This document shows, in pieces, positions 9,591 through 19,566 of a stretch of 64,000 nt of DNA. Every line of letters starts with the position of its first letter. Positions within the stretch are counted from its first letter, which is position 1. Origin of the DNA: Pseudomonadota bacterium (GTDB taxonomy: Bacteria; Pseudomonadota; Gammaproteobacteria; Pseudomonadales; Pseudohongiellaceae); the NCBI GenBank assembly GCA_027621405.1, contig JAQCBT010000018.1, positions 23,059-87,058 on the forward strand, in the 5' to 3' direction. The position numbers were made by a program, and so were the translations under genes. The notes under the pieces are model-generated. The model saw only the letters and a list, made by a program, of their open reading frames with translations, was not told the origin of the DNA and searched no databases.

Positions 9591-10148
9591 ATGATTAATG
9601 AAATAATTGCGGATGCCGAAGATCGCATGAAGAAGAGCCTTATTGCCCTGGAGGATGCCTTCAAGAGGATCAGGACGGGCAGGGCTCACCCGAGTCTGCT
9701 GGATGGAATCATGGTTTCCTATTACGGTGCCGATACTCCCCTCAGCCAGCTAGCCAATGTCACCGTCGAAGAGAGTCGCTCCCTGGTAATTTCCCCCTGG
9801 GAGAAACAGATGATCTGGGAAGTTGAAAAGGCCATCATGAAGTCAGATCTGGGCCTGAATCCTTCCAACAATGGCAATACGATTCGGGTGCCGATGCCAC
9901 CGCTTACCGAAGAGACTCGTCGCGAATTCACCAAGCAGGCAAAGAATGAGGCCGAGAATACCCGTGTCGCCATTCGCAATATCCGGCGCGATGCCAACTC
10001 TGACCTCAAGGATCTGGAGAAAGAAAAAGAAATTTCCGAAGACGATCTGCGCCGTGCAGAAGATCAGGTGCAGAAGCTTACGGACAAGTATATTGCCGAA
10101 GTAGAAGTGGCATTCCAGGCCAAAGAAGCAGATCTGCTTTCAATCTGA
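9591..10148 (+). CDS. frr: Ribosome recycling factor
   Basis: RRF splits post-termination ribosomes together with EF-G. The 185-residue protein matches the family length exactly. It has [38 protein letters not shown] and the C-terminal helix ending [21 protein letters not shown]. The gap of about 100 bp to pyrH contains no gene. Confidence 0.97.
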   Translation: MINEIIADAEDRMKKSLIALEDAFKRIRTGRAHPSLLDGIMVSYYGADTPLSQLANVTVEESRSLVISPWEKQMIWEVEKAIMKSDLGLNPSNNGNTIRVPMPPLTEETRREFTKQAKNEAENTRVAIRNIRRDANSDLKDLEKEKEISEDDLRRAEDQVQKLTDKYIAEVEVAFQAKEADLLSI

Positions 10149-10225
10149 TTGTTGCCAGAGGGAACATTGCGCCGCAATTGAAGTCTTCTTTAGTCAGGTA
10201 GTCTTTGTATTAGAGAAGTATTCCC

Positions 10226-10948
10226 ATGACGCCTGAGCAGTCAGATATTCCCAGACACATCGCCATCATCATGGATGGTAATAGCCGTTGGGCAAGGGCC
10301 CGCGGCCTTCCGACCAAGGCTGGCCATCGCCAGGGGGCAGAGTCTGCCCGCGAAGTGGTCTATTCCTGCATCCGTCGCAACATACCCTTTCTCACCCTGT
10401 TTGCGTTCAGCAGTGAGAACTGGATGCGTCCCGCGAAAGAAGTCCAGGCTCTCATGGCGCTGTTCCTCTCTGTGTTGAACCGCAGTGAGATCAGGCAATT
10501 TCACGAGGAGAATGTGAGGTTGAAGTTTGTGGGCAAGCGCTCGGATTTCTCCAGGAAATTGCAGGAGCGCATGGCAGACGTCGAGGCTTTGACAGCGAAC
10601 AACACGGGAACTACCGTTATTGTCGCTGCAGACTATGGGGGGCGTTGGGATATAGCACAGGCGGCACGCAAGCTCGCTGCCCTGGTAGAAGCTGGCGAGT
10701 TGAAAGCTGCGGATATCGATGAAACTGCCTTGCATCAGTACACCAGCCTGAGCGAATTCCCGGATCCGGATCTGTGTATAAGAACCGGGGGTAATAATCG
10801 AGTCAGTAATTTCCTGCTTTGGCAATTCGCATACACTGAGCTGTATTTCACCGACTGTTACTGGCCAGATTTTGATGAATCGGAATTTGCCAGGGCTCTT
10901 GATGATTTTGCCCAGCGCCAGCGTCGCTTTGGCAGGCACAAAGAATAG
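10226..10948 (+). CDS. uppS: Undecaprenyl diphosphate synthase (cis-prenyltransferase)
   Basis: Condenses farnesyl diphosphate with eight isopentenyl units to make the C55 lipid carrier for peptidoglycan and O-antigen. The 240-residue protein has HIAIIMDGNSRWA with the catalytic Asp at residue 17, FAFSSENW, and the C-terminal RTGGNNRVSNFLLWQFAYTELYF. It opens the lipid-carrier/phospholipid segment uppS-cdsA-dxr. Confidence 0.96.
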   Translation: MTPEQSDIPRHIAIIMDGNSRWARARGLPTKAGHRQGAESAREVVYSCIRRNIPFLTLFAFSSENWMRPAKEVQALMALFLSVLNRSEIRQFHEENVRLKFVGKRSDFSRKLQERMADVEALTANNTGTTVIVAADYGGRWDIAQAARKLAALVEAGELKAADIDETALHQYTSLSEFPDPDLCIRTGGNNRVSNFLLWQFAYTELYFTDCYWPDFDESEFARALDDFAQRQRRFGRHKE

Positions 10949-10968
10949 GATGTCCGGGTCTGGTAATC

Positions 10969-11844
10969 ATGATTGAGGGATTAAAACAGCGTGTAGCGAC
11001 CGCCCTGGTGCTCATATCGGCACTGGCGGCATTTACCATCTTTCTACCGCCGTTCCTGTATGCAATCTTTATTGGCCTGCTTGTCATGGCTGCCAGCTGG
11101 GAGTGGAGCGGTCTGGTAGAAGGTGCTAATAGCAAAGGACGCGTGATTTATCTCGCCACGGTACTGCTTATGTTGCTGGGTGCCTTCGGGGTGCTGCAGA
11201 TCAATCCTGTAAGCCAGCAGCCTGACGTGCTCAGGGCCGCCATGATACTGATGCTCGGATTGCTATGGTGGACATTGAGCTTCTTGCTGGTGAAGGGCTA
11301 TCCAGGGACCAGTGGTCTGTGGAACGACAATTCCAGGATAGCTGTTATGGGCTTGCTGGCACTGCTGCCAACCTGGGTAGGCATCGTATTATTGAAGTAC
11401 CTGGATCCTGGAGGAATGCTTGTCCTCGGGCTGGTAATCATGGTGGCGGCAGTTGATGTTGGCGCCTATTTCGCGGGCAACCAGTTTGGCAAACGCAAGC
11501 TGGCGCCCTTGCTCAGTCCCAATAAATCCTGGGAGGGAGTCTGGGGAGGCCTGATCACCTGCCTGTTGATCGGCTTCCTGTTCGCCTGGCTGTTGAATCG
11601 ATTCCTGACTCCGCTGGCAGGATGGCAGTTTGCCGTGCTGCTTCTGCTTCCCATTCCGGTCGCCGCATTCGCGGTCCTGGGGGACCTCGTGGAGAGTATG
11701 CTGAAACGCAATTCCCAGGTGAAGGACAGCGGCCAGCTCCTGCCTGGCCATGGTGGTTTGCTCGACCGGGTAGATGGGCTGTTGGCGGCAACGCCGCTCT
11801 TCGTGCTCACCCTTCTGTTTGTGCTGTTCGAGTTGGGGGAGTGA
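10969..11844 (+). CDS. cdsA: Phosphatidate cytidylyltransferase
   Basis: Makes CDP-diacylglycerol from phosphatidate and CTP at the inner membrane. The 291-residue protein is strongly hydrophobic with about eight predicted transmembrane segments. It carries the CdsA signature near the C-terminus (about residues 246-269: KRNSQVKDSG...LPGHGGLLDRVDG). The stop codon overlaps an alternative GTG start of dxr. Confidence 0.95.
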   Translation: MIEGLKQRVATALVLISALAAFTIFLPPFLYAIFIGLLVMAASWEWSGLVEGANSKGRVIYLATVLLMLLGAFGVLQINPVSQQPDVLRAAMILMLGLLWWTLSFLLVKGYPGTSGLWNDNSRIAVMGLLALLPTWVGIVLLKYLDPGGMLVLGLVIMVAAVDVGAYFAGNQFGKRKLAPLLSPNKSWEGVWGGLITCLLIGFLFAWLLNRFLTPLAGWQFAVLLLLPIPVAAFAVLGDLVESMLKRNSQVKDSGQLLPGHGGLLDRVDGLLAATPLFVLTLLFVLFELGE

Positions 11845-11852
11845 AGGAATCC

Positions 11853-13046
11853 ATGTCCGGGCAAAACAGATTGGCAATCCTGGGTTCCACAGGATCCGTT
11901 GGGCTCAGCACCTTGCAGGTGGTTCGCGATAACCCAGGCATAGAGGTCGTCGCGCTGAGCGCGCACAGCAACACCCGCTTGTTGCTGGAACAATGTCAGG
12001 AGTTCAAACCCCAATATGTCATCTTGAGTGATGAAACGCAGGGTGATGAGTTTGCTGCTCACTTGAAGGCGGTTAGTTTCCAGGGCGAGCTTTTGCTGGG
12101 TCCAGAAGGGCTGAATCAGATTGCCGGCAGCCCCGATGTGGATAGCGTGATGGCAGCCATAGTCGGTGCGGCGGGACTCGCATCGAGCCTCAAGGCGGCG
12201 GAGTGTGGCAAGAAACTGTTACTGGCAAACAAGGAATCACTGGTAATGTCCGGCAGCCTGTTCATGGAGGCGGCCCGCAGGGGCGGGGCGACTATTATCC
12301 CCATCGATAGTGAGCACAACGCCATTTTCCAGTGCCTGCCAGAATCGGAGAGGCATGCGCAGTTGCTGAATAGTCAGCAAATAACAAAGCTCGTGCTCAC
12401 CGCGTCAGGTGGCCCTTTTTTACGCACGGATCTGGATCAATTGGCCAGTGTCACCCCGGAGCAGGCTTGTGATCACCCGCGCTGGTCCATGGGTCGAAAG
12501 ATTTCCGTGGATTCCGCATCGATGATGAATAAGGGCCTGGAAGTCATTGAGGCCTGCTTCCTGTTCGGTATCTCGCCGCAGGACATCGAAGTGCTCATTC
12601 ACCCGGAATCCATTATCCACTCGATGGTGTACTACCGGGATGGGTCGGTCTTGGCGCAGATGGCTAATCCCGATATGCGTGTGCCGATAGCTCACGGGCT
12701 CGCTTACCCTCAGCGCATTGACTCGGGAGTTGAGAGTCTGGATCTGGTGAGCCTGGGGTCGCTCAGGTTTGAGGCACCCGATTTTCAGCGCTTCCCCTGC
12801 CTAGGTCTGGGCAGGGAGGCGGCGGAGCAGGGGGGAACGACGCCTGCGGTGCTGAATGCGGCAAACGAGGAAGCCGTCGCCGCCTTCCTCGCGGGGCGCA
12901 TCGGTTTTGATAAAATTCCCTTAATAATTGAAGAACTTATGTTGAAAACACCTTGTGAAGAGGCCGCTAGTCTCGCTATTATTCGGGAGGCCGATGAGCG
13001 CACGCGAACTCTAGCTAAACAATTGATATCCAAGAGATTTGCCTAG
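11853..13046 (+). CDS. dxr: 1-deoxy-D-xylulose 5-phosphate reductoisomerase
   Basis: First committed step of the MEP isoprenoid pathway: converts DXP to MEP with NADPH. From the ATG at 11853 it has 397 residues, matching E. coli Dxr. It shows the NADPH loop GSTGSVG, LLANKESLVM, the metal/substrate segment IDSEHNAIFQCL, and GRKISVDSASMMNKGLEVIEA. An in-frame GTG at 11841, overlapping the cdsA stop, is a possible alternative start; the open frame upstream of it belongs to cdsA in another phase. The pathway genes ispD and ispF lie further right in the window. Confidence 0.96.
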   Translation: MSGQNRLAILGSTGSVGLSTLQVVRDNPGIEVVALSAHSNTRLLLEQCQEFKPQYVILSDETQGDEFAAHLKAVSFQGELLLGPEGLNQIAGSPDVDSVMAAIVGAAGLASSLKAAECGKKLLLANKESLVMSGSLFMEAARRGGATIIPIDSEHNAIFQCLPESERHAQLLNSQQITKLVLTASGGPFLRTDLDQLASVTPEQACDHPRWSMGRKISVDSASMMNKGLEVIEACFLFGISPQDIEVLIHPESIIHSMVYYRDGSVLAQMANPDMRVPIAHGLAYPQRIDSGVESLDLVSLGSLRFEAPDFQRFPCLGLGREAAEQGGTTPAVLNAANEEAVAAFLAGRIGFDKIPLIIEELMLKTPCEEAASLAIIREADERTRTLAKQLISKRFA

Positions 13047-13099
13047 CTCGCGGCGACCCGGAAAGGCTTCCGAACAAAAAAATGCAGACAACCTGACTC

Positions 13100-14488
13100 A
13101 TGCTCGATTTCCTGATTAGCATTATTGCCCTCATCGTCACCCTCGGAATCCTGGTGACTATCCACGAATTTGGGCACTTCTGGGTGGCCCGGCGGTGTGG
13201 AGTCAAGGTGCTGCGATTTTCCATCGGTTTTGGTAAAGCCGCCAAGACCTGGATAGGGAAAGACGGGGTCGAGTATGTCATCGCCCCCATACCACTGGGC
13301 GGCTACGTCAAGATGCTGGGGCAGGAAGATACCTCTGTACCGCATGTCGGTGATGTACCGGACAGCCAGCGCCATCTGTCTTTCGCCTACAAACCGCTAT
13401 GGCAGCGCATGGCGATTGTCGCAGCCGGCCCCTTCGCCAACTTTCTGTTGGCCATCGTGGTGTACTGGATAATCAATAGCTCTTATGGAGTTAGCGGCAT
13501 TGCGCCGGTCATAAACGGGGTGGAGGATGATTCTCCCGCTGCCAGGGCCGGCCTCCAACAGGGCGATGAGATAATCGCCGTTGATGGTGAACAGACCATT
13601 ATCTGGCAGCAGGTTACCCTGCAGATGCTGGCCCGCCTCGGTGAGACTGGCGATCTCGTGCTTAGCATCAATCCCCATGATTCCAATCGTGTGCAGGATG
13701 TGGCCATCCCCCTGCAGAATTGGCTGGGCGGCGCAACCGAACCCAACCCGGTCGCTGACCTCGGAATCGTGCAGTTCGAGATTCCGGCCAGTATTGGCGG
13801 CATCATCGAGGGAGGAGCGGCCGAATCCGCAGGATTGCTGGCAGGAGATCGTGTATTGACGGTGAACGGCGAGCGAATTCGCGGCTGGAATCACTGGGTA
13901 GAGGTAATTCGGGCGGCTCCGGAACTCTCGCTGGATGTCATAGTCCAACGGGATGGATTGGAAACCGATCTGAGAATAATTCCGGAAGCAGTACAACTCG
14001 AAGATGGCACTGTCATCGGTAGCATTGGCGCCGCTGTACAGAACGTCACTCTTGCGGACATTGTCCCGGCAGAGCACCAGCGCGAGATTCACTACACTGT
14101 ATTAAGTGCGATTCAGCCTGCCCTGCAAGAGACCTGGAGCAAGTCAGTCTTCGTGCTGGATTCCGTCAAGAAAATGCTGGTAGGCCTGATCTCGGTTAAA
14201 AATATAAACGGGCCTATCACAATAGCGCAGGTAGCAGGGGAAACGGCGACGTATGGTCTCGATGTCTACCTGGGATTTTTGGCACTGCTAAGTATTTCGC
14301 TAGGGGTTTTGAATTTGTTGCCGATTCCGGTATTGGATGGAGGACATCTTCTCTACTACATGATCGAGGGAATAACCCGCAGGCCGGTTCCAGAAAAGAT
14401 CCAGGCCTGGGGATTACAACTCGGTCTGCTCCTGATATCAGGCATTATGGTGTTAGCCGTCTATAACGACGTCAGCCGCCTGCTTTAA
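13100..14488 (+). CDS. rseP: Site-2 zinc metalloprotease RseP (sigma-E pathway)
   Basis: Intramembrane protease that cleaves the anti-sigma factor RseA after DegS, releasing sigma-E. The 462 residues carry the HEFGH zinc motif in the first transmembrane helix (about residue 22) and two periplasmic PDZ domains (about 115-200 and 215-300). The second active-site segment is NLLPIPVLDGGH near residue 410. Four transmembrane segments are expected. It is encoded directly before bamA, as in most gammaproteobacteria. Confidence 0.96.
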   Translation: MLDFLISIIALIVTLGILVTIHEFGHFWVARRCGVKVLRFSIGFGKAAKTWIGKDGVEYVIAPIPLGGYVKMLGQEDTSVPHVGDVPDSQRHLSFAYKPLWQRMAIVAAGPFANFLLAIVVYWIINSSYGVSGIAPVINGVEDDSPAARAGLQQGDEIIAVDGEQTIIWQQVTLQMLARLGETGDLVLSINPHDSNRVQDVAIPLQNWLGGATEPNPVADLGIVQFEIPASIGGIIEGGAAESAGLLAGDRVLTVNGERIRGWNHWVEVIRAAPELSLDVIVQRDGLETDLRIIPEAVQLEDGTVIGSIGAAVQNVTLADIVPAEHQREIHYTVLSAIQPALQETWSKSVFVLDSVKKMLVGLISVKNINGPITIAQVAGETATYGLDVYLGFLALLSISLGVLNLLPIPVLDGGHLLYYMIEGITRRPVPEKIQAWGLQLGLLLISGIMVLAVYNDVSRLL

Positions 14489-14542
14489 CTCTTGAACGTT
14501 TAACAGCCCGCCATCGAGTCAGCATCATCGAGTGAATTTGTT

Positions 14543-17224
14543 GTGTTATTGAGAAAACTAGCTTTTGTATTGCTGGTTGCGCTCGGGCTTCCTTCTACCC
14601 TGAGAGCCCAGGACTTTACGATCGCCGACATTATTGTCGATGGCTATCAGCGTATTTCCCCAGGGATAATTTATAACCTGCTTCCCGTGGGTATCGGCGA
14701 TGAGGTTGGGCCGGTCACAGCGGCAGAAATCATCCGTGCCCTGGTCGCGTCCGAATACTTTGAAGAGATCGAGGTGGCTCGCGAAGGCAATATCCTCGTC
14801 ATCACCGTACTGGAGAGACCTTCGGTCGCCGAGATTACCATCGAGGGTAATAGCGTACTGGAAACCGAAGACATCCTGGACAATATGGCAACGGCAGATA
14901 TCGCCGAAGGGCAAATCTTCACCCGTGCCGCCCTGGAAGCGATCCAGCAGGGTATCCAGGAAGTATATTCATCCCGCGGGCGCTACGGCGCAGCCGTGGA
15001 AGTCAGCGTCGAGGAACTGCCGCGCAATCGGGTAGCCATCAACCTGGATATCAACGAAGGAGAAGAATCCCGTATTCGCCATATCAACATCGTTGGTAAT
15101 GAATCCTTTGAGGATGATGACCTGCTCAGTCTTCTGGAGTTGGGCACCAAGCCCTGGTACCTGTTCCTGAGTCGCAGGGATCGCTACTCGCGAGAGCAAT
15201 TCTCCGGTGACCTCGAACGCCTGGAATCGTTTTATCTGGATAATGGCTACGTTGAGTTCAGCATCGATTCCACGCCTATCTCCATCACACCCGACAGGAA
15301 AGAAGTCTATATCACCATCAATGTCACCGAGGGTGACCAGTACACGGTGAATGAAGTGGATCTCGCAGGTGATCTGGTGGATGCGGAAAACCTGTTACGG
15401 GCGGCGATCTTCGTAAGCCCAGGACAGATCTATTCCCAGAGCCTGGTTACCGGCACCGAAGAGATCATGGTGCAGTTCCTTGGCAATCTCGGTTATGCCT
15501 TTGCAGAAGCGACAGGTGTCCCACAGGTGAATGAGGAAGACCAGACCGTAGACGTAACATTCTTCGTTGAGCCTGGAAATCGCACCTATGTAAATCGAAT
15601 CAATTTTTCCGGCAACGTGTCCACCGCGGATGACGTGCTGCGAAGAGAGATGCGACAGTTGGAGAGTGCGCCAGCTTCAAGCTTGCAGATTGAACAATCC
15701 AAGGTTCGTCTGGAAAGACTCGGGTATTTTGAAACCGTGGAAGTGGAAACTGAAGAGGTGCCGGGTACCGAAGACCAGATTGATGTTAACTACGATGTAG
15801 TCGAACAAAACTTTGGTGCTATCAGTTTTCAGGTCGGTACTGGCGGTGGAGGTAACTTCTTTATCAGTTCCAGTATCCAGGCCCAGAACTTCCTCGGTAC
15901 AGGCAGGGCTATTGGTTTTGGCGTCAACAAGAGTCGATTCCAGGAAGGTCTGAACCTGCGTTTTACCGATCCCTATTACACTCCCGATGGCGTAAGTCGC
16001 GGATTCAATCTTTTTGCCCAGAAAATCGACTCACCCTTTAACGTATCGAACTTCAATACCTCCTCCTATGGTGGGTCGGTAAGTTTTAGTTATCCACTGA
16101 GTGAAGTACAGGTGCTGGGTTTTGATCTGGGATATAGCCACACAGAACTTGGTACAGGCCTGGGGTCGGTACAGGAGATTATTTCTAGCCCAGCCCTGAT
16201 CAACGGCCTGGATCGTTACGTGATAGAGCCGGCGAATGCCAATCCGTTCGAAGGCCCTGTGCGCGACGCAATTCTGGGTAATGTGGCCGATCTGCGGCAG
16301 GACCAGTTGCAGATGAATTCCGACCCGGGCTTCGTAGACAAGTTCGGGGATTCCTTTGACAACTTCACGCTCACCGGTAACTGGTTTCGCAATACCTTGA
16401 ACCGGGGCCAATTGGCCAACGATGGCGCCCTCCACCAGATTGGCCTGGAAGTGACGATGCCCGGTTCCGACCTGCAATATGCGCGTCTCACCTACACTAA
16501 CCAGATCTACTGGCCGATTAGCAGGGATCGCAGTTGGGTTGTGGGTCTCTCTACCAATCTCGGTTATGGCATCGGTTATGGAGATTCCGACGAGCTGCCA
16601 TTCTTCAATCATTTCTTTGCCGGGGGTTTGATACAAGGCGGGGGCAGGGTACGTGGCTTCGAAGAAAACAGCCTCGGTCCTGAGAGTACTGCGGGTGCCC
16701 GTTACCTGACCGAGGGCCCGATCAACCTGTTGCGAGACGAGAACGGGGAGATAATCCGGGATGAGAATGGTAACGCCCGCTTCGGTAATGAATTTGGCTA
16801 TCAGACCACGGAATTGCTGGATGCGGATGGCAATCCTGTACTGGACGCGAACGGTAATCCGGACGTGGCCCTGGCAGTACAAAATTTCTTCCTGGATAGG
16901 GACTTTGACAGTTTCGGTGGTAACATATTGACCACGGCAACGCTGGAACTGATCTTCCCTCTGCCGTTCGTGCCGAATCAGAACCAGGTCCGGTCCTCGT
17001 TCTTCATCGATGCAGGTAATGTGTTCTCTTCTTACTGCACCGAACGGCAGCGTTTGCTAAAGAATTGTTCAAACTTCGATATTGGGGAGATCAGGTATTC
17101 AGCCGGATTCGCGGTGACGTACCTGTCGCCATTCGGTCCGCTGACCATGTACCTGGCAGCGCCATTTGGCAAAGAAGGGGACGATACCAAGACGTTCGAT
17201 TTTACAGTTGGAACCGGCTTCTGA
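14543..17224 (+). CDS. bamA: Outer membrane protein assembly factor BamA
   Basis: BamA inserts beta-barrel proteins into the outer membrane. The GTG start at 14543 gives a signal peptide ending at LRAQD. Five POTRA domains (about residues 22-420) and a 16-strand barrel follow, ending FTVGTGF. The length of 893 exceeds E. coli BamA (810). Much of the excess lies in the loop after VRGFEENSLGP (loop 6), which is about 85 residues long and contains Asp/Asn/Gly repeats such as DENGEIIRDENGN and DADGNPVLDANGNPD. A second enlarged loop lies around residues 545-605. It is followed by skp after 231 bp. Confidence 0.95.
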   Translation: MLLRKLAFVLLVALGLPSTLRAQDFTIADIIVDGYQRISPGIIYNLLPVGIGDEVGPVTAAEIIRALVASEYFEEIEVAREGNILVITVLERPSVAEITIEGNSVLETEDILDNMATADIAEGQIFTRAALEAIQQGIQEVYSSRGRYGAAVEVSVEELPRNRVAINLDINEGEESRIRHINIVGNESFEDDDLLSLLELGTKPWYLFLSRRDRYSREQFSGDLERLESFYLDNGYVEFSIDSTPISITPDRKEVYITINVTEGDQYTVNEVDLAGDLVDAENLLRAAIFVSPGQIYSQSLVTGTEEIMVQFLGNLGYAFAEATGVPQVNEEDQTVDVTFFVEPGNRTYVNRINFSGNVSTADDVLRREMRQLESAPASSLQIEQSKVRLERLGYFETVEVETEEVPGTEDQIDVNYDVVEQNFGAISFQVGTGGGGNFFISSSIQAQNFLGTGRAIGFGVNKSRFQEGLNLRFTDPYYTPDGVSRGFNLFAQKIDSPFNVSNFNTSSYGGSVSFSYPLSEVQVLGFDLGYSHTELGTGLGSVQEIISSPALINGLDRYVIEPANANPFEGPVRDAILGNVADLRQDQLQMNSDPGFVDKFGDSFDNFTLTGNWFRNTLNRGQLANDGALHQIGLEVTMPGSDLQYARLTYTNQIYWPISRDRSWVVGLSTNLGYGIGYGDSDELPFFNHFFAGGLIQGGGRVRGFEENSLGPESTAGARYLTEGPINLLRDENGEIIRDENGNARFGNEFGYQTTELLDADGNPVLDANGNPDVALAVQNFFLDRDFDSFGGNILTTATLELIFPLPFVPNQNQVRSSFFIDAGNVFSSYCTERQRLLKNCSNFDIGEIRYSAGFAVTYLSPFGPLTMYLAAPFGKEGDDTKTFDFTVGTGF

Positions 17225-17455
17225 TTTGGTGGCTGGTGAGTGGCGGAGATTGTGGGGCGCCAGTTTAGAGTGCCCTTATCAATCATTGGCTACCTGGAAT
17301 ACTGGCAGTAGTGATAGTTAAGAATGTCCTGGCGGGCTTGATTAGAGCAAGTATGATCTTCTGGTGTGAAGTTGCAGATTCTGGCAGCATTCGGCAGATG
17401 CCTTGATCGGCTTAATCAACAGTGCCAAGACTAATTTTTTAGTTGGAGAAATAGA

Positions 17456-17986
17456 TTGAAATCACTTAATAGAATTATGGCTTTCCTGTGCGTCGTATTG
17501 CTTTCGCAATCGGCATTGGCTCAGGATACGAAGATTGGTGTGCTCAATCCTCTGCAAGCGCTGTTTAATTCTGACGCAGCACGAGTAGTACAGGAAGAAC
17601 TCGAGCTGGAATTTGCTGACGATGAGACCCGTGCGGCAGAACTGACTACACAACTGCAGGAGTTGCAGCAGCGCTATCAGCAGAACGAGGCAGTGATGAC
17701 GCAGGAAGAAATTCGGCGCATGAATTCAAATGCGCAGGACCTGCAAGTGCAACTGCAGCTCATTCAGGAGCGCGTACAACAGGCGCTGCAGCAGAAGAAC
17801 CAGGAATTCCTCGCTTCGATGCAATCCCAGTTAGCAGCAGCGGTAACAGATGTGGTTGCAGAGGGAGGCTTTGACCTTATCCTGAACGCGGACAGTGCTC
17901 CTTATTTTGCACCCGTTCTGGATATTACTGCTCGCGTCACAGCGAAGCTGAACGAGAATGCCCAGTCCGCCCAGGGCGGAAACTAG
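17456..17986 (+). CDS. skp: Periplasmic chaperone Skp/OmpH
   Basis: Holds unfolded outer-membrane proteins in the periplasm on the way to BamA. The 176 residues comprise a signal peptide (cleavage near SALAQ), KIGVLNPLQALFNS, and a long Gln/Glu-rich coiled coil (about residues 45-125) forming the tentacles. The start is TTG at 17456, supported by a GGAG 8 bases upstream. No nearer ATG keeps the complete signal peptide. The bamA-skp gap of 231 bp holds no other gene. Confidence 0.9.
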   Translation: MKSLNRIMAFLCVVLLSQSALAQDTKIGVLNPLQALFNSDAARVVQEELELEFADDETRAAELTTQLQELQQRYQQNEAVMTQEEIRRMNSNAQDLQVQLQLIQERVQQALQQKNQEFLASMQSQLAAAVTDVVAEGGFDLILNADSAPYFAPVLDITARVTAKLNENAQSAQGGN

Positions 17987-18016
17987 GCCTGCACAGCAAG
18001 CCCTGGTAAGGGTCAC

Positions 18017-19051
18017 GTGACACAGAAGAAGCGCTACTTACTGAAAGAAATAGCTGAATTTCTTGCCCTGGAATTGAGGGGTGACAGTGAGTGTGAAATA
18101 CACGGACTTGGCACCCTTACGGGTGCCGGTCCAACCCACCTCAGCTTCCTGAGCAATAAATCCTATATCGACCAACTCGGCACGACCAGGGCGGGAGCAG
18201 TTCTGGTGACTGAAGACTTCCTCGACAAGTGCCCGGGGAACGCATTGATCTCCAGGAATCCTTATGTGAGCTTTGCCCAGGCAACCTCGTTGTTTCTGCC
18301 TGAGCCTGCCAATGCAGCTGGTGTGCATCCAACGGCTGTGATTGCAGACGATGTGGAGGTTCCTGCCAGCGTATCCATCGCTCCCCACGTCGTGATAGAA
18401 AGTGGTGTGAGATTGGGTGAGGGGGTTCGGATAGGGGCCGGTTGTTTTATCGGTGCGGGAAGCCGGCTGGGAGCGAACTGCAGGTTGTATAACGGCGTAA
18501 CCCTTTATCACGGCGTGAGCCTCGGGGAAAATGTTATCATCCACAGCGGCACGGTAATCGGTGCTGACGGATTCGGATTCGCTTTCGATGGCGAGAAATC
18601 GATAAAGATCCACCAGTTGGGCGGTGTCGATATTGGCGATAATGTCGAAATCGGTGCGGGAAGTACCATCGACAGGGGAGCCATTGAAAATACCGTTATC
18701 GGTCAAGGCGTAAAGATCGATAACCAGGTGCAGATTGGGCACAACACTCAGATCGGTGATCACACAGTCATTTGCGGATGCACTGCCATAGCCGGCAGCG
18801 CCACCATAGGAAAATATTGTGTACTCGGCGGCGCCAGCGGGATGGTTGGACACCTGACTATCGCCGATGGCGTCCAGGTTAGTGCCATGTCCCTGGTAAG
18901 CAGGTCCATCACAGAGGCAGGAACCTACTCCTCTGGTACCGGGCAGATGAAAACCTCTGACTGGAAGAGGGCGATAGTGCGATTCCAGCAGTTGGACAGC
19001 ATTGCGCGCCGGGTGAAAGAATTGGAACTCCTAACCGATAAAAATTCCTAA
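18017..19051 (+). CDS. lpxD: UDP-3-O-(3-hydroxyacyl)glucosamine N-acyltransferase
   Basis: Third step of lipid A synthesis: N-acylates UDP-3-O-acyl-glucosamine. The 344 residues comprise an N-terminal uridine-binding domain (about 1-100), a left-handed beta-helix of hexapeptide repeats (about 105-310) with HSGTVIGADGFGF and the catalytic His region KIHQLGGV, and a C-terminal helix. The start is GTG at 18017. Operon with skp, fabZ, lpxA and lpxB. Confidence 0.95.
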   Translation: MTQKKRYLLKEIAEFLALELRGDSECEIHGLGTLTGAGPTHLSFLSNKSYIDQLGTTRAGAVLVTEDFLDKCPGNALISRNPYVSFAQATSLFLPEPANAAGVHPTAVIADDVEVPASVSIAPHVVIESGVRLGEGVRIGAGCFIGAGSRLGANCRLYNGVTLYHGVSLGENVIIHSGTVIGADGFGFAFDGEKSIKIHQLGGVDIGDNVEIGAGSTIDRGAIENTVIGQGVKIDNQVQIGHNTQIGDHTVICGCTAIAGSATIGKYCVLGGASGMVGHLTIADGVQVSAMSLVSRSITEAGTYSSGTGQMKTSDWKRAIVRFQQLDSIARRVKELELLTDKNS

Positions 19052-19116
19052 GCGATTAGCAAGACTGAAAGAGCTGACGGATAACGAATTAGAATAGATA
19101 GATATTGAGAAGAGCC

Positions 19117-19566
19117 ATGCTATTGGACGTTGAAGAAATCAAGGAATACCTGCCGCAGCGCTACCCCTTTCTGCTGGTGGATCGCGTCGTTGAGATTGAG
19201 TTGGGCAAGTCCATCGTTGCCTACAAGAATGTATCGGTGAACGAACCGTTCTTTCAGGGACATTTCCCCAATCAACCTATCATGCCAGGTGTGCTGATCA
19301 TTGAGGCCCTGGCACAGGCTGCAGGTGTGCTTGGCTTCAAGAGCCAGGAAAAAAAGCCTGCGGATGGCTATCTCTACTATTTTGTTGGTGCCGATGATGT
19401 CCGCCTGCGTCGGCCAGTGGTGCCCGGTGATCAGCTCCGACTGGAGGCGAATGTCATCACCAATCGTCGTGGCGTCTACCGCTTCTCGGCGAAAGCCTCG
19501 GTCGGTGACGAACTGGTAGGAACCATGAATATTCTTTGTGCAGAGCGAAAAGTCGATGTCGACTGA
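19117..19566 (+). CDS. fabZ: 3-hydroxyacyl-[acyl-carrier-protein] dehydratase FabZ
   Basis: Dehydrates 3-hydroxyacyl-ACP in fatty-acid elongation and competes with LpxA for 3-hydroxyacyl-ACP. The 149-residue hot-dog protein has [13 protein letters not shown], catalytic His49 in [12 protein letters not shown] and Glu63 in IEALAQ. The ATG at 19117 is preferred over an upstream TTG because GAGAAGAG just before it makes a good ribosome-binding site. It overlaps lpxA by 11 bp. Confidence 0.96.
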   Translation: MLLDVEEIKEYLPQRYPFLLVDRVVEIELGKSIVAYKNVSVNEPFFQGHFPNQPIMPGVLIIEALAQAAGVLGFKSQEKKPADGYLYYFVGADDVRLRRPVVPGDQLRLEANVITNRRGVYRFSAKASVGDELVGTMNILCAERKVDVD

